From G963665215 sp963665215 (GTDB lineage Bacteria; Chloroflexota; Dehalococcoidia; Lucifugimonadales; CAUZJF01), in NCBI GenBank assembly GCA_963665215.2, contig CAXXWW010000007.1, positions 1-64,000 of the forward strand: a DNA stretch of 64,000 bases. The letters run 5' to 3'. Shown here piece by piece: positions 35,229-44,276 of this stretch. Within the stretch, counting starts at the first letter, position 1, and each line of letters opens with the position of its first letter. The translations under genes were made by a program, and so were the position numbers. The notes under the pieces were generated by a model that saw nothing but the letters and a program-made list of their open reading frames with translations, made no database searches and was not told where the DNA came from.

Positions 35229-36491
35229 CTATCGCCCCAGCCTGGGAAACTGCTTGGCGCCGACGTTCTTGGCTGACACGCCCAGGACTTTCACGAATCC
35301 CTCGGCGTCGGCGTGGCCGTAGGAGCCCAGGGCCTCCATGGACGAATCGTCCGTGTAGAGGGAGTGGGGCATCGCCTCGGGCGTGTCCTCGGCCGTCTCG
35401 AAGTAGATATCGCCCTTGTGCAACCGCACGGCGATGGTCCCGGTTGCCAGCAGGCTTATCGGCTCCAGCGCGGCGAGCGCGGAGGTCGTGGCCAGGTCCA
35501 GCCAGTACCCCTGGTAGACCTGCTGGCTGATGAACGAGGATAGGTACTCGTACAGGACCCTGGCGCGACGGTCCAGGATGAACTGCAGCAGATACTCGTA
35601 TGTCCTTCCGAGGAGCTCCATGCCGGGCGCCTCGTATATCCCCCGAGACTTGACGCCCACAAACCGGTTCTCCACGACGTGGGTCCCGATGCCGACGCCA
35701 TGCGTGCCGGCGACCTTGTTGGCCCCGCTGAACATGGCGACGAGGTCGAGCGCCTCACCGTTCAGCCCTACGGGCACCCCCTCCTCCCAACGCACGCTTA
35801 CCGTCTCACGTTGGTCCGGGGCGTCCCAGGGCCATACCCCCATAACCGGCTCCACGAAGTAGGGAGACTTGCTGACATCCTCCAGGTCTCCCGCCTCATG
35901 GGTCAATCCAAGAACATTGGCGTCGGTGGAGTAGCGCGACTCGGCGGCCGGCTTTATCGGCAGCTGGTTGGTCCGGCAGTAGTCGATCAATTGCTGGCGG
36001 CCCGGAAACTGGGCCACGAATTCAGGGTCCCGCCAGGGCGCGTAGACATCCAGGGCCGGGTCCAGGGTGTTGGAGGCGAGCTGGAACCTCACCTGGTCGT
36101 TGCCGCGGCCGGTGCAGCCGTGGAACAGCACGTTTATGACGCGATCGCGAAGCTGGGGCAGGACCTTCCTGACGGTGATGGGACGCGCGATCGCGGTCGT
36201 GTTCCAGTATCCGCCTTCGTAGCGGGCCTGGGCCCGGACCACCTGGAGCCCGGCGTCCGCCAGCGCGGCCTGACCGGGGATGATCTTTGCTTCCACCGCG
36301 CCGCAGCCGAGCATCCGGTCCTGTACCGCCACTAGGCTCTCTTCGTCGGGCTGGCCCAGGTCAACGGCAAAGCCGTGGACCGAAAAGCCCTTGCCGCTCA
36401 GCCAGTGGGTGACGGTACAGCTATCCAGTCCCCCGGATACCGCACCGCCGACGTCGGTAACGCCCCGTTCATTGAGCTCGCGCCAGTTCAC
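35229..36491 (-). CDS. argG: Argininosuccinate synthase
   Basis: ATP-dependent condensation of citrulline and aspartate. A 420-residue PP-loop enzyme with AVSGGLDSCTVTHWL, VLFHGCTGRGNDQVRF and YSTDANVLGLTHEAGDLED. The PP-loop Ser/Asp pair and the citrulline-binding Asn/Asp residues are present; the first loop reads SGGLDS in place of SGGLDT. Length and motif form resemble the longer class of ArgG (as in E. coli). Its start overlaps the argD stop by four bases (ATGA). Confidence 0.95.
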   Translation of the reverse strand: MNWRELNERGVTDVGGAVSGGLDSCTVTHWLSGKGFSVHGFAVDLGQPDEESLVAVQDRMLGCGAVEAKIIPGQAALADAGLQVVRAQARYEGGYWNTTAIARPITVRKVLPQLRDRVINVLFHGCTGRGNDQVRFQLASNTLDPALDVYAPWRDPEFVAQFPGRQQLIDYCRTNQLPIKPAAESRYSTDANVLGLTHEAGDLEDVSKSPYFVEPVMGVWPWDAPDQRETVSVRWEEGVPVGLNGEALDLVAMFSGANKVAGTHGVGIGTHVVENRFVGVKSRGIYEAPGMELLGRTYEYLLQFILDRRARVLYEYLSSFISQQVYQGYWLDLATTSALAALEPISLLATGTIAVRLHKGDIYFETAEDTPEAMPHSLYTDDSSMEALGSYGHADAEGFVKVLGVSAKNVGAKQFPRLGR

Positions 36492-37693
36492 GCCGCAGGC
36501 CCCTTGGCCGCCTCCGCAATGCCGGTATCCAGCCGATCCAGCGCCTGGTCGATCTCGGCCTTAGTCACGGTAAGCGGCGGCATCAGCCTCACGGCGTTTG
36601 GCTGGACCGGATTTAGAAGCAGGCCGGCGCCATTGCAAGCCGATACCACAGCCGCCGCCGCGTCCGAGGCGAACTCGACCGCAATCAGGAGGCCCATCCC
36701 CCTGACGTCCGATATGAGCGCCTGGCCGCCCCTCAGGCCATCAAGGCCCTCTCTGAGGTATTCGCCCATCTCCCGCGCGCGGGCCGGAACGTCGTTTTCG
36801 ATGATATAGCTGGTCGTGGCGTAGGCGGCCGCGCAGGTAAGCGGGTTCCCCCCAAACGTCGACCCGTGCTCTCCCTTTGGCTCTAGCACCGCGGCGGCGT
36901 CCTTAGCGAGCAACGCGCCGATGGGCACGCCGCCTCCCAGGCCCTTGGCCAGGGTCATTACGTCCGGCTCCACGTCGAAGGTCTGGTATCCGAAGAGGGT
37001 ACCCAGGCGGCCCATGCCGGTCTGCACCTCATCGAGAATCAGCAGCAACCCGTTCTCATCGCACCAGCGCCGGACCTGTCCCAGGTAGTGGCGCGATGGG
37101 ACATTCACCCCACCCTCACCCTGCACCGGCTCCAGCATGACTGCCACCGTCCTGTCGGTGGTGGCGGCCTCGACGGCGTCGATGCTATCGTACTCGACCG
37201 TCGTAAATCCGGCAGGCAGCGGCTGAAATGGGTCCTCGTCATGGGGCTTTCCCGTGGCGGCCGTCATGGCCAGGGTCCGGCCGTGGAAGGAGCCGTTGGC
37301 GGTGATGACCTCATATGCGCCGTTGCGATGCAGCTTGCCGTACTTGCGAGCAAGCTTGACCGCCCCCTCGTTGGCCTCGGCGCCGCTGTTGGCGATGAAC
37401 ACCTTGTCCAGACAGCTATTCTCCACCAGAACCTGGGCCAGTTGGAGCTGCGGCACGCTGTAGAACTGGTTCGATGTCTGTATGAGCGTACGGGCCTGTT
37501 GGGCAACGGCATCGACGATTACTGGATTAGAGTGTCCTATGCTGTTAGTAGCCCATCCCGAGATAAAGTCCAGGTACTCCTTCCCCGCGTCGTCCCACAC
37601 CTTCGTCCCCTCCCCACGGACCAGGACGATCGGCTGCCGCCGAACACAGAACATGTAATATTTGCTCTCGATTTCTTTCCAGTCAATGGCCAT
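36488..37693 (-). CDS. argD: Acetylornithine aminotransferase
   Basis: A 401-residue class III PLP aminotransferase converting N-acetylglutamate semialdehyde to N-acetylornithine. It shows NSGAEANEGAVKLARKYG, NGSFHGRTLAMTAATG, LEPVQGEGGVNV, LDEVQTGMGRLG and LAKGLGGGVPIGA with Lys near residue 250, plus GSTFGGNPL. It starts 1 bp after the UPF0182 stop and overlaps argG by four bases, which supports one transcript and the arginine assignment over other omega-aminotransferases. Confidence 0.93.
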   Translation of the reverse strand: MAIDWKEIESKYYMFCVRRQPIVLVRGEGTKVWDDAGKEYLDFISGWATNSIGHSNPVIVDAVAQQARTLIQTSNQFYSVPQLQLAQVLVENSCLDKVFIANSGAEANEGAVKLARKYGKLHRNGAYEVITANGSFHGRTLAMTAATGKPHDEDPFQPLPAGFTTVEYDSIDAVEAATTDRTVAVMLEPVQGEGGVNVPSRHYLGQVRRWCDENGLLLILDEVQTGMGRLGTLFGYQTFDVEPDVMTLAKGLGGGVPIGALLAKDAAAVLEPKGEHGSTFGGNPLTCAAAYATTSYIIENDVPARAREMGEYLREGLDGLRGGQALISDVRGMGLLIAVEFASDAAAAVVSACNGAGLLLNPVQPNAVRLMPPLTVTKAEIDQALDRLDTGIAEAAKGPAA

Positions 37694-37694
37694 G

Positions 37695-40496
37695 CTACCG
37701 GTCTCCGGCCAGATCTTTCAGCCCCTGGAGCGCTTCTTCAAGAGATGCCATTCCGCTCTTGATCTCATCCAGCAATTCGGTCACCCTGTCGATCTCCGCC
37801 CGGAAGAGGCTCGGCGGCTCGGTCGCATCGGAAGGTGGAGCAGGCGTCCCGTCCGTTGGGGCGGCGGCCGCCGCCTCGGTGAAGCCCGTCAGCGCTTCCA
37901 ACGCCTCGAGGACCGAGCCTCTCATCACAACCTTCTCGCCCGTCGCAAGGATTACCTGTTTGAGCTCGGGGAACTCCACCCCCTCGGCCTGAAGATAGAC
38001 GGGCTCGGCGTACAGAATGCTGAATGTCTCACCAGCGGCGTCAGTCATCGGGATCACCAGCAGGTTGCCCCTGATACAGAAGGAGCCCTCCTGGCAGCGA
38101 AGTGTAAACCACTCCGAGATATCCGGGTCGTTATCGATCTTGGCCTCGATCTGTTCCGGGCTGTCTACCTGACGGTCCTTGGGGAAATTGAACGCGACCA
38201 GCTTCCCATAGTTCGCCCCGTCGTTACGGGCCGCCAGCCAACCAGCCATGATAGGCGGCTCGTTTCTCGTGTATGGCAGCAGCAGGACGAACTCTACACT
38301 CGTCTCGCCCGGCAGCTTCATTATCACGTAATACGGTTCCACTTCCTGGAGGGTGCCGCTCTGTCCGACCTTCTCCTCGGGGATGCTCCAGATGTCCTCC
38401 AGGTTGTAGAAGTCCTGGGAGTCGAGCATGTGGTACCTGATGTATTTGTCCGCCTGGAAGCCAAACAGGTCCCGGGGATACCGCAGGTGACTCAGCAGCG
38501 AGGGGGGCATGAGCTCGATTGGGACGAAGAGGTCGGGGAAGATCTTGCTGTATGTCTGAATCAGCGGGTCGGTTGGATCGACAACGTAGAAGACCACCGT
38601 CCCGTTAAAGGCGTCCACGGTGGCCTTGACGCTGTTGCGGATGTAGTTGAAATCCCCATTTTCGCCAAAGGGGTCGGAGTAAGGAAACCGGTCGGACACC
38701 GTGTACATGTCCTGTATCCAGAATAGGCCGCCTTCGGCCGCGACGATATAGGGGTCTTCGTCGAGGCGTAGGAAAGGCGTAACGGCGGAGATGCGTTCCT
38801 GTATCGCCCTGCGATACTGAATTTTACTTTCGCCGGTTATCTCCCCGGTGATAAATATGTTGACGTCGGCAAACTGCCACGCATAGGCAGCCCGCCTGAT
38901 GAACGAGCTCACAGGCACGCCCCCGGCGCCGTTGTACCTTATGCTTTTTAGCTCACCACCCTCAACCTGATAGTCCAGCTCGTCAGTGTTCGTGTTCACG
39001 ATAACGTAGTCAGTGGTCTTCTCGCCGTAGTAGATTCGCGGGTTGTCTATGACCGTCTCGGGAGCATCGATCGGCGACTTGGGCTGTACGGAGATGACGC
39101 CATCACTTGGAATGTCCTGCGCGAAAAACTCAGGCCTTCCCTCAGGCGTGAACTCGGTTACCGGACTCATCGCCACCCCAAACCCGTGCGTGTAACGCAG
39201 TCTGGTGTTCACCCAGGTCTGGGCATCCGGGTCCAGCTTTTCCTGCGCGATCTCCCGCGCCGCCAGCATGACCTGCCTGTACTCGCCCCCTACCTGATAC
39301 CGGTCAACGTCCGCATCCTTGAAGTCGTAATAGGGCCGGATGAGCTGTAGCTGCCTGTACACACTCGACAGCGGACCGTGGTCCCAGAGCCTTATGTTGC
39401 GCACCGTCTGCAAGTTCTCGCTGACCAGCTCGGCCGTAAGGCTGGGGTCTACAGGATAGAGCTCCTCGGTGATGTTATCCAGGCCGAAGCCCTTGCGGGT
39501 GAACTCGATGTTGCGGTCGATGTACGGCTGCTCCCGGGCGAACTCGTTGGGGTTGACAGTGAAGCGCTGCATCGCGTTGGGCCAGACGACCCCCAGGAGA
39601 AGGGACATCACGACCCATAGCGCCACTCCACCGACAAGCAGGCGAATACCACGCATGTATGCGTTTACAAATATCAGCAGAGCGGCGACGAACGCGAATA
39701 TCGTAAGCAGCAGAAGGGCCAGTTTTCGGGCGTGGAGATCAGTGTACATGGCGCCGAACGCCGCACCCTGATCGGACAGCACCAGGTCCCACCGGCTCAG
39801 CCAGTGGCCCACGCCCAAGAAAACCATAATCATCGCAGCAATTATAGAGACGTGTACCTTAAGCCCCGGAGTTATGAGTAAACCCACCCCGCGAAAGCTG
39901 AAGTTGACGAAGTACATGGCCAGGGTGGCGACGAGGATGACGCCTGCGGCGCCCAGGAGCCATCCCCGGACGAACTCATACAGGGGCAGGCTGAACACAT
40001 AAAAGGAGATGTCCTTGAGAAAGACCGGATCGGTGTCTGCAAAGGAGAGCCTGCTACCAAACCTCAGGGATACCTCCCACTGAGCTGCGGCGAGGATGCC
40101 GAAGATCACGCTCAGGACGAGGACGGCGCCGACGGCCCCCCAGGTGATAAGCTTTTTGAGGACGTCACGGGTGGCCTGTGGCAGCGGGATTTCCTCCGGA
40201 CCCTGCGACAGACGGTTGGCTAAGTAAAGGCTGACCCCCGCCGGCACGGCGAATATTGACGCGCCAATGATAAAGAGCACGACGCGGGTCAGCAGGATCT
40301 TGACGTATACCGCTCTGAATCCGAGCTCGCCGAACCAGAGCAGCTCAGTGTAGACCGAGCGTAGCAGAGACAGGAGCACAAAGAGCAGTATCAAGCCGAC
40401 GATGACCACGCCCCACTTGAGCCTGCTCCTCAGCTGAGGCGGTATGGCCCCGCCGAAATCGAGGGTGAACTCGGAGTCCCGTTGAGAGAATGCCAC
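37695..40496 (-). CDS. UPF0182 family integral membrane protein
   Basis: A 933-residue protein starting at GTG 40496 with AGGAAGG 5 bp upstream. The first ~310 residues hold about seven hydrophobic helices (for example VVIVGLILLFVLLSLLRSVY and LILVATLAMYFVNF-like stretches). The remaining ~560 residues form a large extracytoplasmic domain with family blocks NPNEFAREQPYIDRNIEFTR, RYTHGFGVAMSPV, YYGEKTTDYVIVNT and FLRLDEDPYIV. The C-terminal ~70 residues are Ala/Pro/Thr-rich and then predicted coiled coil (ELLDEIKSGMASLEEALQGL). Function is unknown. It sits between argB and argD with 1-12 bp spacing. Confidence 0.93.
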   Translation of the reverse strand: MAFSQRDSEFTLDFGGAIPPQLRSRLKWGVVIVGLILLFVLLSLLRSVYTELLWFGELGFRAVYVKILLTRVVLFIIGASIFAVPAGVSLYLANRLSQGPEEIPLPQATRDVLKKLITWGAVGAVLVLSVIFGILAAAQWEVSLRFGSRLSFADTDPVFLKDISFYVFSLPLYEFVRGWLLGAAGVILVATLAMYFVNFSFRGVGLLITPGLKVHVSIIAAMIMVFLGVGHWLSRWDLVLSDQGAAFGAMYTDLHARKLALLLLTIFAFVAALLIFVNAYMRGIRLLVGGVALWVVMSLLLGVVWPNAMQRFTVNPNEFAREQPYIDRNIEFTRKGFGLDNITEELYPVDPSLTAELVSENLQTVRNIRLWDHGPLSSVYRQLQLIRPYYDFKDADVDRYQVGGEYRQVMLAAREIAQEKLDPDAQTWVNTRLRYTHGFGVAMSPVTEFTPEGRPEFFAQDIPSDGVISVQPKSPIDAPETVIDNPRIYYGEKTTDYVIVNTNTDELDYQVEGGELKSIRYNGAGGVPVSSFIRRAAYAWQFADVNIFITGEITGESKIQYRRAIQERISAVTPFLRLDEDPYIVAAEGGLFWIQDMYTVSDRFPYSDPFGENGDFNYIRNSVKATVDAFNGTVVFYVVDPTDPLIQTYSKIFPDLFVPIELMPPSLLSHLRYPRDLFGFQADKYIRYHMLDSQDFYNLEDIWSIPEEKVGQSGTLQEVEPYYVIMKLPGETSVEFVLLLPYTRNEPPIMAGWLAARNDGANYGKLVAFNFPKDRQVDSPEQIEAKIDNDPDISEWFTLRCQEGSFCIRGNLLVIPMTDAAGETFSILYAEPVYLQAEGVEFPELKQVILATGEKVVMRGSVLEALEALTGFTEAAAAAPTDGTPAPPSDATEPPSLFRAEIDRVTELLDEIKSGMASLEEALQGLKDLAGDR

Positions 40497-40508
40497 TATT
40501 ACCTTCCT

Positions 40509-41408
40509 CTACCCTACGCGCGTGCCTACCCGCTTGCCGGTTACCGTGTCCCTGAGAGAGTGGGGCCTGCGGCCGTCGATGATGTCCGTTGCTGGGACTT
40601 GACCGAGGGCGCTGAGACACGCCGCGATTTTCGGCAACATCCCTCCCGCGACCACCTTTGAGCGAATCAATCCCCTGGCCTGTTGCTCGGTCAGCCTCGG
40701 GATCAACCGGTGAGATGAGTCCACGACCCCCTCAACGTCGGTCATGAACACGAGACGGTCCGCCCTGAGGGCGACGGCGATCTCACCGGCGGCGGTATCG
40801 GCGTTTACGTTAAGCAACGGGCTCGATTCCGCGGAAGGGCCCCCGCTGTGCACAGCCACCGGAGCGATGATCGGCATGAACCCCGCCTGAATGACGGCGT
40901 CTATGGGGCCCGCGTCGACTTCCACCGCTCCGCCTACGAGCCCCAGCTCGGGCTCCACAACCCTCGCGCGCAGCATGCCACCATCAACGCCGGACAGGCC
41001 GACGGCCCTGCCGTTGAGCGCCAGGATCGACGCCACGATCGACTTGTTGATCAACCCCGTCAGCACCGCCACCACAATGTCAAGGCTCGCCTTGTCGGTA
41101 ACCCGAAGCCCGTCGACGAACCTCGGCCTAACCCCCTGCCTTTCCATCCATTCGGTGATGATCTTGGCGCCACCGTGAACGACGACAGGCTGCACTCCCT
41201 CTTTCTGAATACTCACCAGGTCTTCAAGAGTCGTGTCGTGACTCCCCAGGATACTGCCGCCAATTTTTACAAGTATCGTCCCATCGCTGTAGGGTCCCTT
41301 CTCTGGAGTTGGGTCACCACCGAGGCCCGGCTGTTTTGCGGCGTGCTGAGCGTCTCGCTCCCGGCCTCCGTTCAATCCAGCGGCGCCGCGCGCGCGTCGT
41401 GCCATCAC
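40509..41408 (-). CDS. argB: Acetylglutamate kinase
   Basis: A 299-residue amino-acid-kinase-fold enzyme that phosphorylates N-acetylglutamate. Motifs are ILVKIGGSILGS (near residue 45), PVVVHGGAKIITEWM, GLRVTD, VNADTAAGEIAVAL, VFMTDVEGV and SKVVAGGMLPKIAACLSAL. The first ~42 residues are basic and non-conserved, so a downstream start may be used, although no in-frame ATG with a good ribosome site was seen. The next gene starts 12 bp on. Confidence 0.93.
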   Translation of the reverse strand: MMARRARGAAGLNGGRERDAQHAAKQPGLGGDPTPEKGPYSDGTILVKIGGSILGSHDTTLEDLVSIQKEGVQPVVVHGGAKIITEWMERQGVRPRFVDGLRVTDKASLDIVVAVLTGLINKSIVASILALNGRAVGLSGVDGGMLRARVVEPELGLVGGAVEVDAGPIDAVIQAGFMPIIAPVAVHSGGPSAESSPLLNVNADTAAGEIAVALRADRLVFMTDVEGVVDSSHRLIPRLTEQQARGLIRSKVVAGGMLPKIAACLSALGQVPATDIIDGRRPHSLRDTVTGKRVGTRVG

Positions 41409-41675
41409 CCTAACACCAGTTTAGCAATAACCGCCGAAATCCCCAAGTATTTTGAGCTCCGATGGTGAACCCCCTGGGCGCCACGGCTGCCCCTTTTCGC
41501 ACCCATCGGGCCCTAGAGCCCTTCAGGACTCCCCATACCCTCTTGTATCGGCGCTCCGCACCCAGTGCGCCCCAGACGGCCCGCGAGTGACGTAGCAGAC
41601 GATTTGGGGAGGTCGGGAGGCCGTCTCCTCACAGGGCTCCGCGAATGTGCGAGGCGCGACCCAGCGAGGACCGGG
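41409..41675. other. argJ-argB spacer, no gene
   Basis: A 267-bp GC-rich spacer. It holds a degenerate copy of the dispersed motif (aggactccccataccctctt, about 41524-41543). It is possibly a promoter region for argB-UPF0182-argD-argG; no clear -35/-10 pair was found. Confidence 0.4.
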
Positions 41676-42884
41676 CTAGGTGCTGTAGGCGGAGTTCAAG
41701 GTTACGTACTCCTCCGTAAGGTCGCAACCCCATGCCGTTGCGCTGGCCTCTCCCGCGTTAACGTTGACCCGGAAGCGCACCTCAGGGACGCTCATCGCGC
41801 TGATGACAGCATCCTTGTGATAGGAGTGAGCGACTCCACCGTGCACTATATGAATGTCGTTTATGTAGAGGTCCACGCTGGACTCCTCAAACCCGATACC
41901 GCTTTTGCCCAGGGCCATCATGACCCGCCCCCAGTTGGGGTCTCGCCCGTGTACCATGGCCTTGACCAGGAGGGAAGAGGCTATCTCCCTGGCCGCGGTG
42001 CGGGCGTCGGCAAGAGTCCGTGCCCCATCCACGACCACCTCTATCAGCCGCTGGGCGCCCTCGCCGTCCCTCGCCAGCTCCTTGGCCAGCGAGGTGCAGA
42101 TAAAGGTGAGGGCCTCCTGAAAGCCCTCTGCCGAGGGCGACCCTTCCTGAATCTCCTCACCACCCGACGCGCCGTTGGCCAACACCAGCACCGTGTCGTT
42201 GGTACTCTGATCGCCGTCCACGTCGATCATGTTGAAGGATGCGTCTACCGCCCTCAACAGCGACCGCCGCAGGAACTCCCGCTCCACAGCAGCGTCGGTG
42301 GCGACGAAACAAAGCATCGTGGCCATGTTCGGGTGTATCATCCCGACGCCCTTGGCAGCCGCCCCCAGCGTTACTCTTCGACCGGAGACATCCAGTGATA
42401 TGGCCATCTCCTTGGGGCGCGAGTCGGTGGTCATGATGGCGCGGGCAAGCTGAGGCCCACCCTCGTCGCTAAGCTGAATGTTGCCGATGTTCTGCCGGAC
42501 CAGGGCCATCGGTATCTCGACGCCGATCAGCCCGGTGCTGCAGACCAGCACCTCTTCCTCCGCGACCCCGACGTGTCTGCCGGCCAGCAGGGCCATTTCT
42601 TCCGCGTCCCTGAGCCCCTGCTCGCCCACACAGCAGTTGGCGCACCCGCTGTTCACCACTACGGCCCGGACCTCGCCCCTGGCGACCCGTCGCTTGCTGA
42701 CAGTCACCGACGGCGACACCACCCTGTTGGTGGAGAAGGTTCCCGCGACGGTCGCCGCGGACTCTGACAACAGAATCGCCAGGTCCAGGGACTCATCACC
42801 GCCGATCTTGATGCCGGCGTGTGTGCCCCCAGCCAAGTACCCCTTTGCTGAGGTGACGCTTCCCCCCTTGACCAGCTCGATCAT
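41676..42884 (-). CDS. argJ: Bifunctional ornithine acetyltransferase/N-acetylglutamate synthase
   Basis: A 402-residue Ntn-type enzyme that recycles the acetyl group from acetylornithine to glutamate. The self-cleavage site is in GMIHPNMATMLCF, where the Thr of ATML becomes the nucleophile of the beta chain. Also seen are VVVNSGCANCCVGEQGL, VCSTGLIGVEIPM and DVDGDQSTNDTVL. ATG 42884 starts the protein at MIELVKGGSVTSAKGY, matching the family; a longer in-frame start (42983) adds 33 unconserved residues. Its presence means a cyclic acetyl pathway. argC and argF are not in the window. Confidence 0.94.
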   Translation of the reverse strand: MIELVKGGSVTSAKGYLAGGTHAGIKIGGDESLDLAILLSESAATVAGTFSTNRVVSPSVTVSKRRVARGEVRAVVVNSGCANCCVGEQGLRDAEEMALLAGRHVGVAEEEVLVCSTGLIGVEIPMALVRQNIGNIQLSDEGGPQLARAIMTTDSRPKEMAISLDVSGRRVTLGAAAKGVGMIHPNMATMLCFVATDAAVEREFLRRSLLRAVDASFNMIDVDGDQSTNDTVLVLANGASGGEEIQEGSPSAEGFQEALTFICTSLAKELARDGEGAQRLIEVVVDGARTLADARTAAREIASSLLVKAMVHGRDPNWGRVMMALGKSGIGFEESSVDLYINDIHIVHGGVAHSYHKDAVISAMSVPEVRFRVNVNAGEASATAWGCDLTEEYVTLNSAYST

Positions 42885-43160
42885 GGCAGCCACGCTTCGT
42901 CCCCCGGGCGAGTGTTGCGTAATACGACTCCACGGCCTCGTCTCCACATCCACCACGTCGTTCGACGGACGGCAGTATAACATACCGCCGGATAGGCGAG
43001 AAGAGATGCGGCAGCCGACGGGCCCGCCTATGCCCGCAGTGGTGGCACATGGAGGCTCGGGACCCAGACCTCCCTTGACAGGACGGGACGGCGGGCTAGA
43101 ATTGGCCTATCGCCTGCCCCGCGGCGGGCCAGACCGAACACACCCTGAGGAGGCCACGCA

Positions 43161-43559
43161 ATGACGGAATTGACCCTTAGTAATGCGGTGAGGATCTGTG
43201 AAGGGGCGATAATGAAGGCGCAAGACCTGGGATTCAAGGTGGCGGTGTCGGTAGTCGACTCCGGAACGAATCTTGTCACGATGCAGAAGATGGACGGCAC
43301 CCTGGTGCTGGCCATTGAGGGTAGCCGGGGCAAGGCCGTCGCGTCGGCCATTTTCGGCCAGCCCAGCGGCGAGCTGGAGCCCAGGGCCGACAGGCCGGTG
43401 TTTCGCGCGCTCCAGATACAGATGGCGGGACGCCTCATCATGGGACAAGGGGCCGTGCCCATCATGCGAGACGGCGGGGTGATAGGCGCGTGCGGCGTCG
43501 GCGGCGGCACCTCAGAGGAAGACGAGGAATGCGCCCGCGCTGGGATAGACGCCATATAA
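43161..43559 (+). CDS. GlcG/HbpS family heme-binding-like protein
   Basis: A 132-residue Haem_degrading (DUF336) domain protein. GGAGG precedes ATG 43161. It has KVAVSVVDSGTNLVTMQKMDG, SRGKAVASAIFGQPSGEL, GRLIMGQGAVPIMRDGGVIGACGVGGG and SEEDEECARAGIDAI, typical of GlcG. Members bind heme or accompany glycolate and other oxidations; the partner here is unknown. It is divergent from argJ. Confidence 0.88.
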   Translation: MTELTLSNAVRICEGAIMKAQDLGFKVAVSVVDSGTNLVTMQKMDGTLVLAIEGSRGKAVASAIFGQPSGELEPRADRPVFRALQIQMAGRLIMGQGAVPIMRDGGVIGACGVGGGTSEEDEECARAGIDAI

Positions 43560-43763
43560 ACGCCCGAGGCCCACTTGTCCCCCTTCTGGCGTTCTCAGCC
43601 GCATTGGCAAGCCGCGCCGGGCCACCAGCAGGTATAATGAGAGCGGACGCTTCCCAGGCCTGTTCGCGGTCTCTCTAGCACCGTTTAGACCACGGGCGCG
43701 ACCGGCCCCAGCGACCCTCGACAACCTACTCTTGATCCGACAGCTCGCGCCCGGGAGGGCACC

Positions 43764-44180
43764 GTGGGAGGCTTCGAGCTCCTTGACCACACGGCGGACC
43801 TGAGGCTCGTCGGGCATGGCAAGGACCTGCCCGATGCTCTGGCCTGGATAGCCACCGGGATGTTCAGCGTCATCGCCGACCTGGACGCCGTCGCGTCTCG
43901 AGACACCATGCGCGTGTCGATTACCTCGACCGACCGGGAGGCGCTCGTGGTGGACTGGCTCAACGAGCTACTGTTCAGGTACGAGACCGAGGGATTCCTG
44001 CCCAGGCGATTTGAGGTGACGGTCAATGAAGCGGGCACGGCGCTGGAGGCGCGGTGCGTGGGCGAGCCGGCCGATCCGGACCGGCACCGCACATGGTCCG
44101 TGGTCAAGGCGGCGACCTACCATGCCCTGGAGGTCAGACACAATCGCGAGTGGCGGATTCAGGTCGTCCTTGACGTCTAG
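43764..44180 (+). CDS. Archease
   Basis: A 138-residue archease that boosts multi-turnover RNA ligation and guanylylation by RtcB. It starts at GTG 43764, 5 bp after GGGAGG. The conserved metal-site segment is FELLDHTADLRLVGHG, followed by LVVDWLNELLFRYE, VKAATYHALEV and the C-terminal VVLDV with its family Asp. It lies just upstream of rtcB on the same strand, the common archease-rtcB pairing. Confidence 0.93.
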   Translation: MGGFELLDHTADLRLVGHGKDLPDALAWIATGMFSVIADLDAVASRDTMRVSITSTDREALVVDWLNELLFRYETEGFLPRRFEVTVNEAGTALEARCVGEPADPDRHRTWSVVKAATYHALEVRHNREWRIQVVLDV

Positions 44181-44276
44181 AGGCCGCATCATAGCCAGCC
44201 ACAGCGCGCGTTGAGGTCAACGAGGAGCCCGATGGCCGGGCCCCAAAACGCAATAGGCGCGCACGGGAACAGAAAC

